A stretch of DNA of 64,000 nt, taken from contig JAKZRG010000022.1 in assembly GCA_047518265.1 (NCBI GenBank), positions 1-64,000 on the forward strand, read 5' to 3'. Every line of letters starts with the position of its first letter. The stretch's first letter is position 1. Below, one piece after another: positions 44,507 through 52,966 of this stretch. The DNA comes from Oceanospirillum sp047518265 (GTDB taxonomy: Bacteria; Pseudomonadota; Gammaproteobacteria; Pseudomonadales; Halomonadaceae). The notes beneath the pieces were generated by a model that saw nothing but the letters and a program-made list of their open reading frames with translations, did not search any database and was not told the origin of the DNA. Made by a program: the position numbers and the translations under genes.

Positions 44507-45026
44507 TGTACGCTCCTCTACGGATTTTTTTTATTGGTGTTGCAGAGAGCCGGGAAAAGTTCCCGAATCATGGGCTTAATTGTTTTTCTTAAGCACTTTT
44601 CCAACAATCAATCAGCGGGAGTAGTTTTCTCATCACTTGGTAGTAATACCTGCTAAAACAGCTACTTTTGTGGGACGGGTCTAATCAGAAAGGCTAAAGC
44701 GCGCTCCTGTCTTGCATTATTCACGCTCTAAATCCTAAGTATCGTTTCCCCTCCAAGAAGGCACGACCTAAGCACTCATCCTAGCTAACTAATACAAGCT
44801 AATTAATACGGGCTTTTTCCCTAATACTCACGGGAAATCCTCCCTCATAAACGGGTTATAGGCCCGGAATATCAGGGATGTATGCCGTTGTCTGCAAGCA
44901 AGTCCAACGTTGAGAATGAGTGCCATCAATGACTCGGTCGTAAGCGGTTCACTCCTAATCAATCGCAAACGGTTAATTTCCAAACAATCACTTTTGATTG
45001 ATCTCTAAACCACAGGGTTTATAAAA
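44507..45026. other. Divergent control region between the two PQQ dehydrogenases
   Basis: A 520-bp gap that must contain both promoters and probably sites for the neighbouring two-component regulator. Visible structures include a small hairpin GGGAA-AAG-TTCCC near 44552 and CAATCA-CTTT-TGATTG near 44985, just upstream of the calcium-type gene. No small gene was seen. Confidence 0.4.
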
Positions 45027-46856
45027 ATGACAAGAAAAATAAACTTCACAGGGTTAAAGCCACTTTGCGCAGCAATTGGCCTAAGCCTTGTAGCAAGCGC
45101 AGCCGTTGCTAAGCCAGTTACCTGGGATGATATTCAAAATGATGCCAAAACACCTGGAGACGTTCTGGGTTACGGTATCGGCCCAAAGGCACAGCGTTGG
45201 AGTGATCTGACCGAGATCAATGACCAGAATATTAAGAAGTTAGTGCCCGCATGGTCTTTCTCTTTTGGTGGAGAAAAGCAACGGGGCCAGGAAACCCAAG
45301 CTCTGGTTCATGACGGCATAATCTATGCTACGGGATCTTATTCTCGTATGTTTGCGATTGATGCTAAGACCGGTAAAAAAATATGGTCTTACTCTTACCG
45401 TCTACCAGATGATATTCGCCCATGTTGTGACGTAATTAACCGTGGTGCAGCCATCTTCGGCGATCTGGTTTACTTTGGTACGTTAGATGCGGCCATTGTT
45501 GCTCTAGACAAAAAAACCGGTAAAAGAGTTTGGAAGAAGAAGTTTGGTGACCACACTGCGGGTTACACCATGACCGGTGCTCCAACCATTATTAAAGATC
45601 AGAAAACCGGTCGAGTATTACTGATCCATGGCAGCTCCGGTGATGAGTTTGGTGTCGTGGGTAAACTGTTTGCCCGTGATCCTAAGACCGGTGAAGAAGT
45701 TTGGATGCGCCCATTTGTAGAAGGTCACTACGGCCGACTGAATGGCAAGAAGAGCACGCCTACTGGTGATCCTAAAGCACCATCTTGGCCTGATGATCCA
45801 AATTCACCAACCGGTAAAGTGGAAGCTTGGAGTCACGGTGGTGGTGCCCCTTGGCAATCGGCCAGTTTCGATGTTGAGAACAACAAGATTATCGTAGGTG
45901 CAGGTAACCCTGCGCCATGGAACGGTTGGGCTCGTACAGCCCCAGGCGGTGACCCAGCTGATTATGATAGCTTATACACCTCTGGTCAGGTTGCGGTTGA
46001 TCCAAGTACCGGTGAAGTGGATTGGTTCTACCAACACACGCCAAATGATGCTTGGGATTTCTCCGGTAACAACGAATTGGTTCTGTTCGAATACAAAGAA
46101 AAAGGCAAAACCATTAAAGCAACAGGTCATGCGGATCGTAATGGTTTCTTCTACGTGGTTGACCGTAAAAACGGTGACTTTATCCGTGGCTTCCCATTCG
46201 TAGACAACATCACTTGGGCCACTCATATTGATGAGAAAACCGGTCGTCCTGTCGAAGTTGAAGGTCAACGCCCTGCATTACCAGAAGCGGGTCAAAAACG
46301 CGGTAAGTCCATTGAAGTATCTCCACCCTTCCTAGGCGGTAAAAACTGGAACCCTATGGCATATAGCCAAGATACCGGTCTGTTCTATCTAGGGGCTAAC
46401 CACTGGAAAGAAGACTACTGGACCGAAGAGGTCAACTACAAGAAAGGTGCCGCATATCTGGGACAGGGTTTCCGTATTCGTAAGATGTACGATGACCACG
46501 TAGGTGTTTTACGTGCGGTTGATCCGAAGAAAGGCGAAATCGTTTGGTCTCATAAAGAGAAACTGCCGCTGTGGGCTGGCGTATTGGCCACTAAAGGTAA
46601 CCTGATTTTCACCGGTACCGGTGATGGTTATGTGAAAGCCTTCAATGCGAAAAACGGTAAGGAGCTTTGGAAATTCCAGACAGGTTCCGGCATCGTATCT
46701 TCCCCAATTACCTGGGAAGAAGGTGGTGAACAGTACATCGGTATCGCTAGCGGTTACGGTGGTGCAGTACCTCTGTGGGGTGGTGATATGGCTGATCTGA
46801 CCAAGCCGGTATCTCAGGGCGGTTCTTTCTGGGTATTCAAACTACCTAAGCACTAA
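45027..46856 (+). CDS. PQQ-dependent alcohol dehydrogenase, calcium-type (ExaA/PedE-like)
   Basis: A 609-residue periplasmic quinoprotein with a signal peptide (cut after 'SAAVA'), the cysteine pair in 'PCCDVINRG', and the catalytic aspartate in 'NDAWDFSGNNE' (Asp344). The residue two further on is Ser346, the state found in calcium-dependent ethanol dehydrogenases such as ExaA and PedE. It should oxidise ethanol and other primary alcohols to aldehydes. It is divergent from the lanthanide-type homologue and is followed by a strong hairpin and a pentapeptide-repeat gene. The electron acceptor, usually cytochrome c550, is not encoded here. Confidence 0.9.
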   Translation: MTRKINFTGLKPLCAAIGLSLVASAAVAKPVTWDDIQNDAKTPGDVLGYGIGPKAQRWSDLTEINDQNIKKLVPAWSFSFGGEKQRGQETQALVHDGIIYATGSYSRMFAIDAKTGKKIWSYSYRLPDDIRPCCDVINRGAAIFGDLVYFGTLDAAIVALDKKTGKRVWKKKFGDHTAGYTMTGAPTIIKDQKTGRVLLIHGSSGDEFGVVGKLFARDPKTGEEVWMRPFVEGHYGRLNGKKSTPTGDPKAPSWPDDPNSPTGKVEAWSHGGGAPWQSASFDVENNKIIVGAGNPAPWNGWARTAPGGDPADYDSLYTSGQVAVDPSTGEVDWFYQHTPNDAWDFSGNNELVLFEYKEKGKTIKATGHADRNGFFYVVDRKNGDFIRGFPFVDNITWATHIDEKTGRPVEVEGQRPALPEAGQKRGKSIEVSPPFLGGKNWNPMAYSQDTGLFYLGANHWKEDYWTEEVNYKKGAAYLGQGFRIRKMYDDHVGVLRAVDPKKGEIVWSHKEKLPLWAGVLATKGNLIFTGTGDGYVKAFNAKNGKELWKFQTGSGIVSSPITWEEGGEQYIGIASGYGGAVPLWGGDMADLTKPVSQGGSFWVFKLPKH

Positions 46857-46912
46857 ACGCTTAACTTTAAGCAGCAAACCAGAGTACAGCTTTAATCGCT
46901 GTACCTTGGCCA

Positions 46913-46949
46913 GCCCTCACCCAGCTCCCTCTCTGGGTGAGGGCTTTTC
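46913..46949 (+). terminator. Strong hairpin between PQQ dehydrogenase and pentapeptide gene
   Basis: GCCCTCACCCAG and CTGGGTGAGGGC form a perfect 12-bp stem with an 8-nt loop, followed by TTTTC. It ends only 12 nt before the next ATG, so it either terminates most dehydrogenase transcripts or hinders translation of the pentapeptide gene. Confidence 0.8.
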
Positions 46950-46960
46950 AGGAGTCCCTA

Positions 46961-47623
46961 ATGAAAAAAGCAATTATCCTAAGCGCCCTGATCGCCTCTC
47001 CTACCGTTATGGCTAACGACCCAGATCCGGTCATTAATGGCTGTACCATTGCTCCTAATACTCAGTGCCAAAATGTTGATCTATCCAATGCAGACCTTAA
47101 GCATGCGGATTTAACCGGTGCAGATTTTACAGGGGCTAATTTGAGCGGTGCAGATCTACGCCATGCAACACTGAAAAATGCCAAACTCGAAAAAGCCAAT
47201 CTAACAAAGGCCAATTTGGCCAGAGCAGACCTGCGTCATGCCTCTATACGAGGATCAAATCTAACTGAAGCCAATCTGGAAGCTATTCAAGGTTGGGCAC
47301 TGTTTGCTCAAGGAGCTAATTTCTATCGCGCTAATCTGAGCGGAGCGAATCTGGAATTTTCACGCTTCAGTGGTGCAAAAATGCAGGAAGCGAATCTACA
47401 GGCGGCAAACCTTGAAATCGCCTGGATGACCAAGGCTAACTTAACAGGCGCCAATTTGAGAAACGCCAACCTTCAGGAAGCCAAATTGAATGCAGCATCA
47501 TTGGAAAATGCTGACTTTACTGGTGTTCGTAAACACTACGCTACCTTCCAAGCCACCTATATGGAAGGCTGCAAGGGTTGCCCATTTGATTGGGCAAAAA
47601 ATGGTTTAGTTGAGAACCAATAA
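46961..47623 (+). CDS. Exported pentapeptide-repeat protein
   Basis: A 220-residue protein with a signal peptide (cut after 'SPTVMA') and about 25 A(D/N)LxX pentapeptide units ('ADLTGADFTGANLSGADLRH' and so on) that form a right-handed beta helix in the periplasm. Four cysteines ('GCTIAPNTQC' near the N-terminus and 'CKGC' near the C-terminus) may make disulfides or bind metal. The start at 46961 has AGGAG; the frame from 46937 lacks it. Proximity suggests a link to alcohol oxidation, but the function is unknown. Confidence 0.82.
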   Translation: MKKAIILSALIASPTVMANDPDPVINGCTIAPNTQCQNVDLSNADLKHADLTGADFTGANLSGADLRHATLKNAKLEKANLTKANLARADLRHASIRGSNLTEANLEAIQGWALFAQGANFYRANLSGANLEFSRFSGAKMQEANLQAANLEIAWMTKANLTGANLRNANLQEAKLNAASLENADFTGVRKHYATFQATYMEGCKGCPFDWAKNGLVENQ

Positions 47624-47659
47624 GGTATTCTTTCTGCTATTTTAATGACTTAAAAATTT

Positions 47660-47693
47660 AAAGCCGCTGATCAGTTTAAATCTCAACGGCTTT
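47660..47693 (+). terminator. Terminator after pentapeptide gene
   Basis: AAAGCCGCTGA and TCAACGGCTTT pair at 10 of 11 positions around a 12-nt loop, followed by TAATACTCC. A weak T tract, but well placed. Confidence 0.6.
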
Positions 47694-47847
47694 AATACTC
47701 CTATTAGAAAAAGGCTCATCTCGACAATAATTTACACTCTAGTAAGCCGTTTTAAACGCTAGAACAGAATTTTTTCTACAAAGATATCCCAAATTTAGCG
47801 AAGATTGCTCTAGGGTTCCCCATGAAATATTAAAAGATTTTATCAAG

Positions 47848-48432
47848 CTATGCATTTGAGGCTTTATTATTCATTGTTAACGGCAGTTTATTTTTTTCAG
47901 GGGCAAAAAGCAGATACAAGAAAAATATGAGGTTAGCAATACTACTGAGAAATAGGCTTACAATACCAATAAGCAATAGAGCCAGCATATAGTACCAACC
48001 ATTGTTACCACAATTTTTCCAGCGAGCAACTTGAACACCTATAGTATACCAAGACAGTAATAACAGGGCACTAAAGAGCAATCCAACTACAAGTGTATTG
48101 GCTGAATAATCTAATGAACCTATCAAAAAAATATAAGTTAATACATAGGGTATAAGCAATATAATCGTTACAGCAAGGAATGCCCAACGCCCTAATTCAT
48201 TTGTTCTAAAAAGGAGAGTATTTTTTAAGTTAAATGGCCTATCACTATAACCTTGGCTGTCGACTGCTTGAAATATTTGTACAGCCTTCTCTTCACTCGC
48301 GGCTTCAATAACTTGATCGTAAATCTTGAACCCTTGATTACATAGTGATTTAATTTCTTCTGATGATGTATCCTGATTAATATCTACAGCAAAAAATATG
48401 TCGTTCTTATGTAAAACCTGATAACTATTCAT
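47848..48432 (-). CDS. Hypothetical membrane protein with DUF805-like end
   Basis: A 194-residue protein. Residues 1-75 are soluble and unrecognised ('YQVLHKNDIFFAVDINQDTS'). About 85-190 contain four hydrophobic segments with 'VARWKNCGNNGWYYMLALLL' and a final 'FLYLLFAPEKN', reminiscent of a degenerate DUF805 domain. The start at ATG 48432 is preferred over a TTG at 48477. The base composition is more AT-rich than its neighbours. It lies between the alcohol-oxidation genes and the two-component system, with no clear link to either. Confidence 0.65.
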   Translation of the reverse strand: MNSYQVLHKNDIFFAVDINQDTSSEEIKSLCNQGFKIYDQVIEAASEEKAVQIFQAVDSQGYSDRPFNLKNTLLFRTNELGRWAFLAVTIILLIPYVLTYIFLIGSLDYSANTLVVGLLFSALLLLSWYTIGVQVARWKNCGNNGWYYMLALLLIGIVSLFLSSIANLIFFLYLLFAPEKNKLPLTMNNKASNA

Positions 48433-48866
48433 ATGGCTTAAATTCCTATTCCTTTGAGTCCTTAACCACAAATACAAGATGCCTTAGTCATCACTCTATC
48501 AACCAATTCCGTATATTAATTGCAGAAAATGGCATAGGCATATAAAAATTACAATGCTATTTATCAGAATGGAAAGACAGAGAAGAACAGCCAGTTTTCC
48601 ATCCATGAAAACATATGCAAACTTTCAAGAGTAGGTCTTTTAGCACAATGACTTTGACCCTTGAGTAAAAATCATACCCATATTCAATCGCAATGACCAC
48701 AGTAAAAACCATTCTATCTATTAATCATATGCGTATTTATATATAGGTTTCTCTAAAAAAATGCTACGTTCTCCGAATGTTGATCAGATAATATTGTCAG
48801 TTTCACTAGTAAGGTTGTAGAAAAATTTTTGTTCTAGTACATATTTGACGCATTCATAATGGATCG
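48433..48866. other. Intergenic region with a dispersed repeat
   Basis: A 434-bp AT-rich gap. The only recognised structure is the 50-bp repeat at 48798-48847; no small gene was found. Confidence 0.4.
48798..48847 (+). repeat. 50-bp dispersed repeat, copy B
   Basis: Matches 26257-26306 at about 80-85% of positions, same orientation, with 'TTGTAGAAAA' and 'TTTTGTTCTAG' conserved. It ends 20 nt after the response regulator's stop codon. Confidence 0.6.
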
Positions 48867-49511
48867 TTATCTAATATTAGAACCAACCTTAACCAAACCT
48901 ACCTCAATCGCTAAATGCACCAACTCAACCGTCGAGCCTATACCCAGTTTGCTTTTCAAAATAGCCGTGTAATTAGAGACAGTTTTACTACTGATGCAAA
49001 GTTGTTCGGAGATCGTTTTCACATTATTGCCTTGAGCCAACATGACAAAAATCTCGAACTCTCGTTGAGTCATCTCTTTTAAACGCTTATCTTTCTGCTC
49101 TGGTCGAGAAACAGCCAAACGCATGGCTAATTCATGCTCAACATATAGCTGGCCAGCGGCTACTTTGGTGACCGCTTCAATCAAGATATCCGGTGTACAA
49201 CTCTTGGTAATATAGCCTTTAGCTCCAGCTTCCATAGCCTGAGTGACCACAGGTATCTCTTCATACATACTGAAAAAGAGAATCTTGATATCAGGATTTC
49301 TTTGCAAAATACGTCGGGTTGCTTCAATACCGCTAATCCCCTTCATATTCACATCCATGATAACCACATCAGGGTATTCAGACTGGCATAGACTATAGGC
49401 CTGATCACCATTACCGGCCTCAATGACCTCACAAGGCGCTAACATAGCAGACAGCAAGCTGGCATAACCCTGCCTTACAACAGCATGGTCATCGGCAATT
49501 AAAATTTTCAT
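48867..49511 (-). CDS. NarL/LuxR-type response regulator
   Basis: A 214-residue regulator with a receiver domain (1-120; 'ILIADDHAVVRQGYASLLSA', phosphoacceptor in 'DVVIMDVNMKGISG') and a LuxR-type helix-turn-helix (150-210; 'LTQREFEI'-like 'MTQREFEIFVMLAQGNNVKT' and 'LCISSKTVSNYTAILKSKLG'). It is transcribed behind a sensor kinase gene with a 164-nt gap that holds a REP-like palindrome. Regulators of this type (ExaE/AgmR, PedR) control PQQ alcohol oxidation in Pseudomonas, so the nearby dehydrogenase genes are likely targets by inference. Confidence 0.88.
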   Translation of the reverse strand: MKILIADDHAVVRQGYASLLSAMLAPCEVIEAGNGDQAYSLCQSEYPDVVIMDVNMKGISGIEATRRILQRNPDIKILFFSMYEEIPVVTQAMEAGAKGYITKSCTPDILIEAVTKVAAGQLYVEHELAMRLAVSRPEQKDKRLKEMTQREFEIFVMLAQGNNVKTISEQLCISSKTVSNYTAILKSKLGIGSTVELVHLAIEVGLVKVGSNIR

Positions 49512-49601
49512 ATATTTTCCTTATTATTAAATAGCCTTGTCACGCTCCCTTCGTCACCTTTGAAGCAGTGAAAAAGTATTCTCATCGTGAAGTGATCGGG
49601 C

Positions 49602-49635
49602 ATTCGCGGATGCGCCTCCGGCTTACCCACGCTAC
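49602..49635 (+). repeat. REP-like extragenic palindrome, copy 2
   Basis: 31 of 34 bases match 39836-39869. The arms GCGGATGCGCC and GGCTTACCCAC pair less well here. It lies inside the sensor-regulator operon. Confidence 0.65.
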
Positions 49636-49675
49636 ATGTATCGATTATTTTGTAGAAACACTTATATCCGTGCGC

Positions 49676-50992
49676 TTAATACGCACTTTGAATTCCAGAT
49701 AATGAGTCATAAATAGGCGCTCGTAGTAATACTTCACTGCCTTTATCTTCTACCTGATGAAAGATCAACTCCCCTTGCATACAACGGGCACGCTCCTGCA
49801 TAGAACATAAACCCAAGCCAGATCCTCTGCCGTTTTTATCTTTATCATCACATGCTCCTTTGCCATCATCGGTAATCCTTAACATTAAATATTGTTCATC
49901 AACCGCTAGACTAATCTCCACTTTATTTGCCTCTGCATGCTGAGCAATATTGTTAAGTGATTCCTGCACAATTCGATAAATATGGGTATAACTCTCATCA
50001 CTGGAGGTGGGTAAAAAATCAGGTAGATTTAGAATCACGGGAATATTGTGGACTTGCTGCCAAGTATCTACCTGCGCACGAACCGCCTCTAACAAACCAA
50101 GTTGCTCTAAAATGACGGGATGAAGTTCCCGAATGAGCTGTCGAAAGCTGACCTGCATGGCATCACAGTTGGTTGCAATCTGCTCACCCACCGACGCAAC
50201 TAAATCTGGCACATGGGCACTGTTTTTAATCAGGTAGGCTTGAGCTCGAATCCCTGTAAGATACTGGCCTAAATCATCATGAAGCTCTCTGGCTAGATGC
50301 GCGCGTTCTTTCTCCTGCAGCCGCATCAATTCATGGGTCAACCGTTTATTGTCGCTTTCGGCCTGTTCAAGAGAGGAGGCCATCGTGTTGATATGCTGGG
50401 AGAGCTCATTAATTTCATGGATAGCATAGCCCTCTAAACGGGCGCTATAGCGCCCTTTGGCGATATCATTCAGTACCCCCAAGATATCTGCTACAGGCTT
50501 TATTCCCTGCTTAACCCCCATATAGATAGCAATATTGGATAGCAAAGCACTCAAGCAGAATAATATGAGCACGTCTTGTACTGACTCCCAGACCTCTTCC
50601 AATTCATCGCCAGGATCAGCCTGAAGTTTAAGAGCCCGTCCATCCGGTAAAAATCGGTAGTACTTTTTTTCTAAAAGCGTATCCAGATCAGGAATCATCT
50701 GCACAAACCACTGAGGAATATCCTCATCAGCATCAGAAGAACGATCACCATCAAGATGGACAGCATCGACAATTTCCAGATGCACATGACGTGTATCACC
50801 AGCAAGAAGCTTGTTCAGCAAAGCTTCATCTTTAATCGCCACACTGAGCATTTGATGAGTAAAACTGACCCCCGCTGTAACTTCACGGGTAATATCCTTT
50901 GTGGCTTGCCGCAACATATCCTGTAAAGTGACGACTAGAGCCACTACAAAAACTATCGAGACCAAAAGGTTTAATCGAAGAACAGCATTCAT
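49676..50992 (-). CDS. Membrane sensor histidine kinase (HisKA_3 type)
   Basis: A 438-residue sensor. A membrane helix (about 8-26) is followed by a periplasmic domain of about 115 residues, a second helix (about 140-165), HAMP-like linker, the HisKA_3 dimerisation domain with the phospho-histidine in 'ARELHDDLGQYLTG', and an ATPase domain ('ITDDGKGACDD', 'GSGLGLCSMQERA'). The start is placed at ATG 50992, with AGG 7 nt upstream, over a TTG at 51016. It should phosphorylate the adjacent NarL-type regulator. The periplasmic part is not a recognised sensor; alcohols, aldehydes or metals are possible signals given the neighbourhood. Confidence 0.87.
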   Translation of the reverse strand: MNAVLRLNLLVSIVFVVALVVTLQDMLRQATKDITREVTAGVSFTHQMLSVAIKDEALLNKLLAGDTRHVHLEIVDAVHLDGDRSSDADEDIPQWFVQMIPDLDTLLEKKYYRFLPDGRALKLQADPGDELEEVWESVQDVLILFCLSALLSNIAIYMGVKQGIKPVADILGVLNDIAKGRYSARLEGYAIHEINELSQHINTMASSLEQAESDNKRLTHELMRLQEKERAHLARELHDDLGQYLTGIRAQAYLIKNSAHVPDLVASVGEQIATNCDAMQVSFRQLIRELHPVILEQLGLLEAVRAQVDTWQQVHNIPVILNLPDFLPTSSDESYTHIYRIVQESLNNIAQHAEANKVEISLAVDEQYLMLRITDDGKGACDDKDKNGRGSGLGLCSMQERARCMQGELIFHQVEDKGSEVLLRAPIYDSLSGIQSAY

Positions 50993-51032
50993 TGGTTTAC
51001 CTAACAATCCTGCCAAAATAGCTAACGGTTAA

Positions 51033-51061
51033 GGAGTCTCTGAAGAAGTACTTTCTGGCTC
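51033..51061 (+). repeat. 29-bp dispersed repeat, copy B
   Basis: Identical over all 29 bases to the reverse complement of 38581-38609. Flanked here by TTAAGGAG and CTCCTTAA, which make a further 8-bp inverted repeat. It lies upstream of the sensor kinase gene. Confidence 0.8.
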
Positions 51062-51268
51062 CTTAAGTATGCAAACGAATTATAGGTAAGAAGAATCCCT
51101 CCATAGAAGCAAACTGACTACAACTTCAGTACTGGTTTTCGCTTATAAAGCGGTTATTCAGCAATGACTAACACATCAGATCCATCTCGACTTATACCGT
51201 TTAAAATCCAACACCTGATATACTCCAACAATAAATTATTATTCCCCTATAAATCAGGTTGATTCTCA

Positions 51269-52909
51269 ATGATTCAGGTAGACAATCTCACAGGCAGTAT
51301 TGATCGTGCACTGTTGCAAATTGCCTTGGATCTAAGCTCTGGTCTAGGGGATCAAAGTCAGCATCAGCGCCTGATTCAAGCCATTAATCAGGTACTTCCC
51401 TGTGATGCTAGTGCGCTATTCCTGCTACAACAGGAGCACCTAGTACCCGTTGCGATGGATGGTCTGCCCAAAGAAATTTACGGCTATCGTTTTAATCCTG
51501 CAGAACACCCTCGTTTGCAGGCCATTATTAATTCTCACAATCCTGTACGCTTTCCTTCTGATAGTTCACTACCAGATCCTTTTGACCAACTGCTCAGCCG
51601 AGATATTGATCGTCATCTAGATGTCCATGACTGCATGGGCTGCAGTCTCTATGTAGGAGATATCTTAGTCGGTGTGCTCACCCTGGATGCCCTTACCGTG
51701 GGTGCGTTTGATGCTGTTGATGATATTACCGTAGCCACTTTTGCTGCCTTAGCAGCAGCGGCATTACGAAATGGCGAGATGATACGTTCATTAGAACAAC
51801 ACTCTCGCCAACAACAAGCATTGACTGAGGAACTGATGCTAGAAGCCCGCCAGCAAAGAGGGGAGATGATAGGTTTTAGCCAACCCATGCAAAGTCTAAA
51901 ACAAAATATCCAGCTGGTGGCGCCTTCTGATCTAGTGGTTTTATTATGCGGTGAAACCGGGACGGGCAAAGAACTCGCCGCTCATGCTGTTCATATGGCC
52001 TCTCCAAGAGCCAATAAACCTCTGGTACATGTAAACTGTGCCGCACTGGCAGACAATATTGCCGAGAGTGAATTATTTGGCCATGTAAAGGGGGCTTTTA
52101 CCGGAGCCCACAGCCATAGGGCCGGTAAGTTTGAACTGGCAGATAGCGGCACCTTGTTTCTGGATGAACTGGGTGAGCTCTCACTCTCATTACAAGCCAA
52201 GCTATTACGAGCCATTCAACAAGGTGAGATTCAACGAGTCGGTGCTGATAAAAACTATCATGTGGATGTACGCATTATCGCCGCCACTAACCGTAATCTC
52301 GCAGAAATGGTGCAACAAGGTACTTTCAGGGAAGATCTTTATCACAGACTCAATGTCTTCCCTGTAACCTTACCTCCATTACGAGAGCGTAAAGAAGACA
52401 TCGCCGTATTAGCAGGCTATATTCTCGATCAAGAGCGCCGCCGTTTGGGAATGCATCAGCTACGTATCCATCCCGCTACACTAATGGCGCTAGAAGAATA
52501 TAACTGGCCCGGCAATGTGCGCGAGCTAGAACATCTTCTAATGCGCGCCAGTTTAAGGGCCATGCAAGATAACCGACAGCCCGGTTTGATTTTACCCCAG
52601 CATATCGATCTATTAGCCACAAATAGCAAAACAGAGTCGCCAACATTTTTAGCCCAAAATCCTATCGACCATATGACTATCCCGACCTCAACAAAAGAGC
52701 CAATTGAGAGAGAGGTACAAGAATCAGACACATCCTTATCCGTCAACGTTCAAGGGTTATCTTTAAAGGATGCGACGGTGCACTATCAGCGTCAGCTGAT
52801 CCAACACACCTTAGAACAAAATCACGGAGTGATTGCTAAAGCCGCTCGCCAGCTACAAACCGATAGAGGTAATTTTTACCGGTTGGCTAAGAAATTAGGT
52901 ATTATTTAA
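51269..52909 (+). CDS. norR: NorR-type nitric-oxide-responsive sigma-54 activator
   Basis: A 546-residue enhancer-binding protein with an N-terminal GAF domain (about 20-170), a central AAA+ domain ('GETGTGKELAAHAVH', sigma-54 contact motif GAFTGA at residues 275-280, 'GTLFLDELGELSLSLQAKLL'), and a C-terminal Fis-type helix-turn-helix ('GVIAKAARQLQTDRGNFYRL'). The layout and motifs match NorR, whose GAF iron centre binds NO and which activates NO-detoxification genes. No norVW lies beside it. Three GT-N7-AC sites and a sigma-54 promoter upstream of hcp at 61.0-61.2 kb are its probable targets. Confidence 0.88.
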   Translation: MIQVDNLTGSIDRALLQIALDLSSGLGDQSQHQRLIQAINQVLPCDASALFLLQQEHLVPVAMDGLPKEIYGYRFNPAEHPRLQAIINSHNPVRFPSDSSLPDPFDQLLSRDIDRHLDVHDCMGCSLYVGDILVGVLTLDALTVGAFDAVDDITVATFAALAAAALRNGEMIRSLEQHSRQQQALTEELMLEARQQRGEMIGFSQPMQSLKQNIQLVAPSDLVVLLCGETGTGKELAAHAVHMASPRANKPLVHVNCAALADNIAESELFGHVKGAFTGAHSHRAGKFELADSGTLFLDELGELSLSLQAKLLRAIQQGEIQRVGADKNYHVDVRIIAATNRNLAEMVQQGTFREDLYHRLNVFPVTLPPLRERKEDIAVLAGYILDQERRRLGMHQLRIHPATLMALEEYNWPGNVRELEHLLMRASLRAMQDNRQPGLILPQHIDLLATNSKTESPTFLAQNPIDHMTIPTSTKEPIEREVQESDTSLSVNVQGLSLKDATVHYQRQLIQHTLEQNHGVIAKAARQLQTDRGNFYRLAKKLGII

Positions 52910-52966
52910 GTGAAGGTTACTGCAACAGGGTAATATTAAATTTCTCATTTAAACCTATGATCAACT

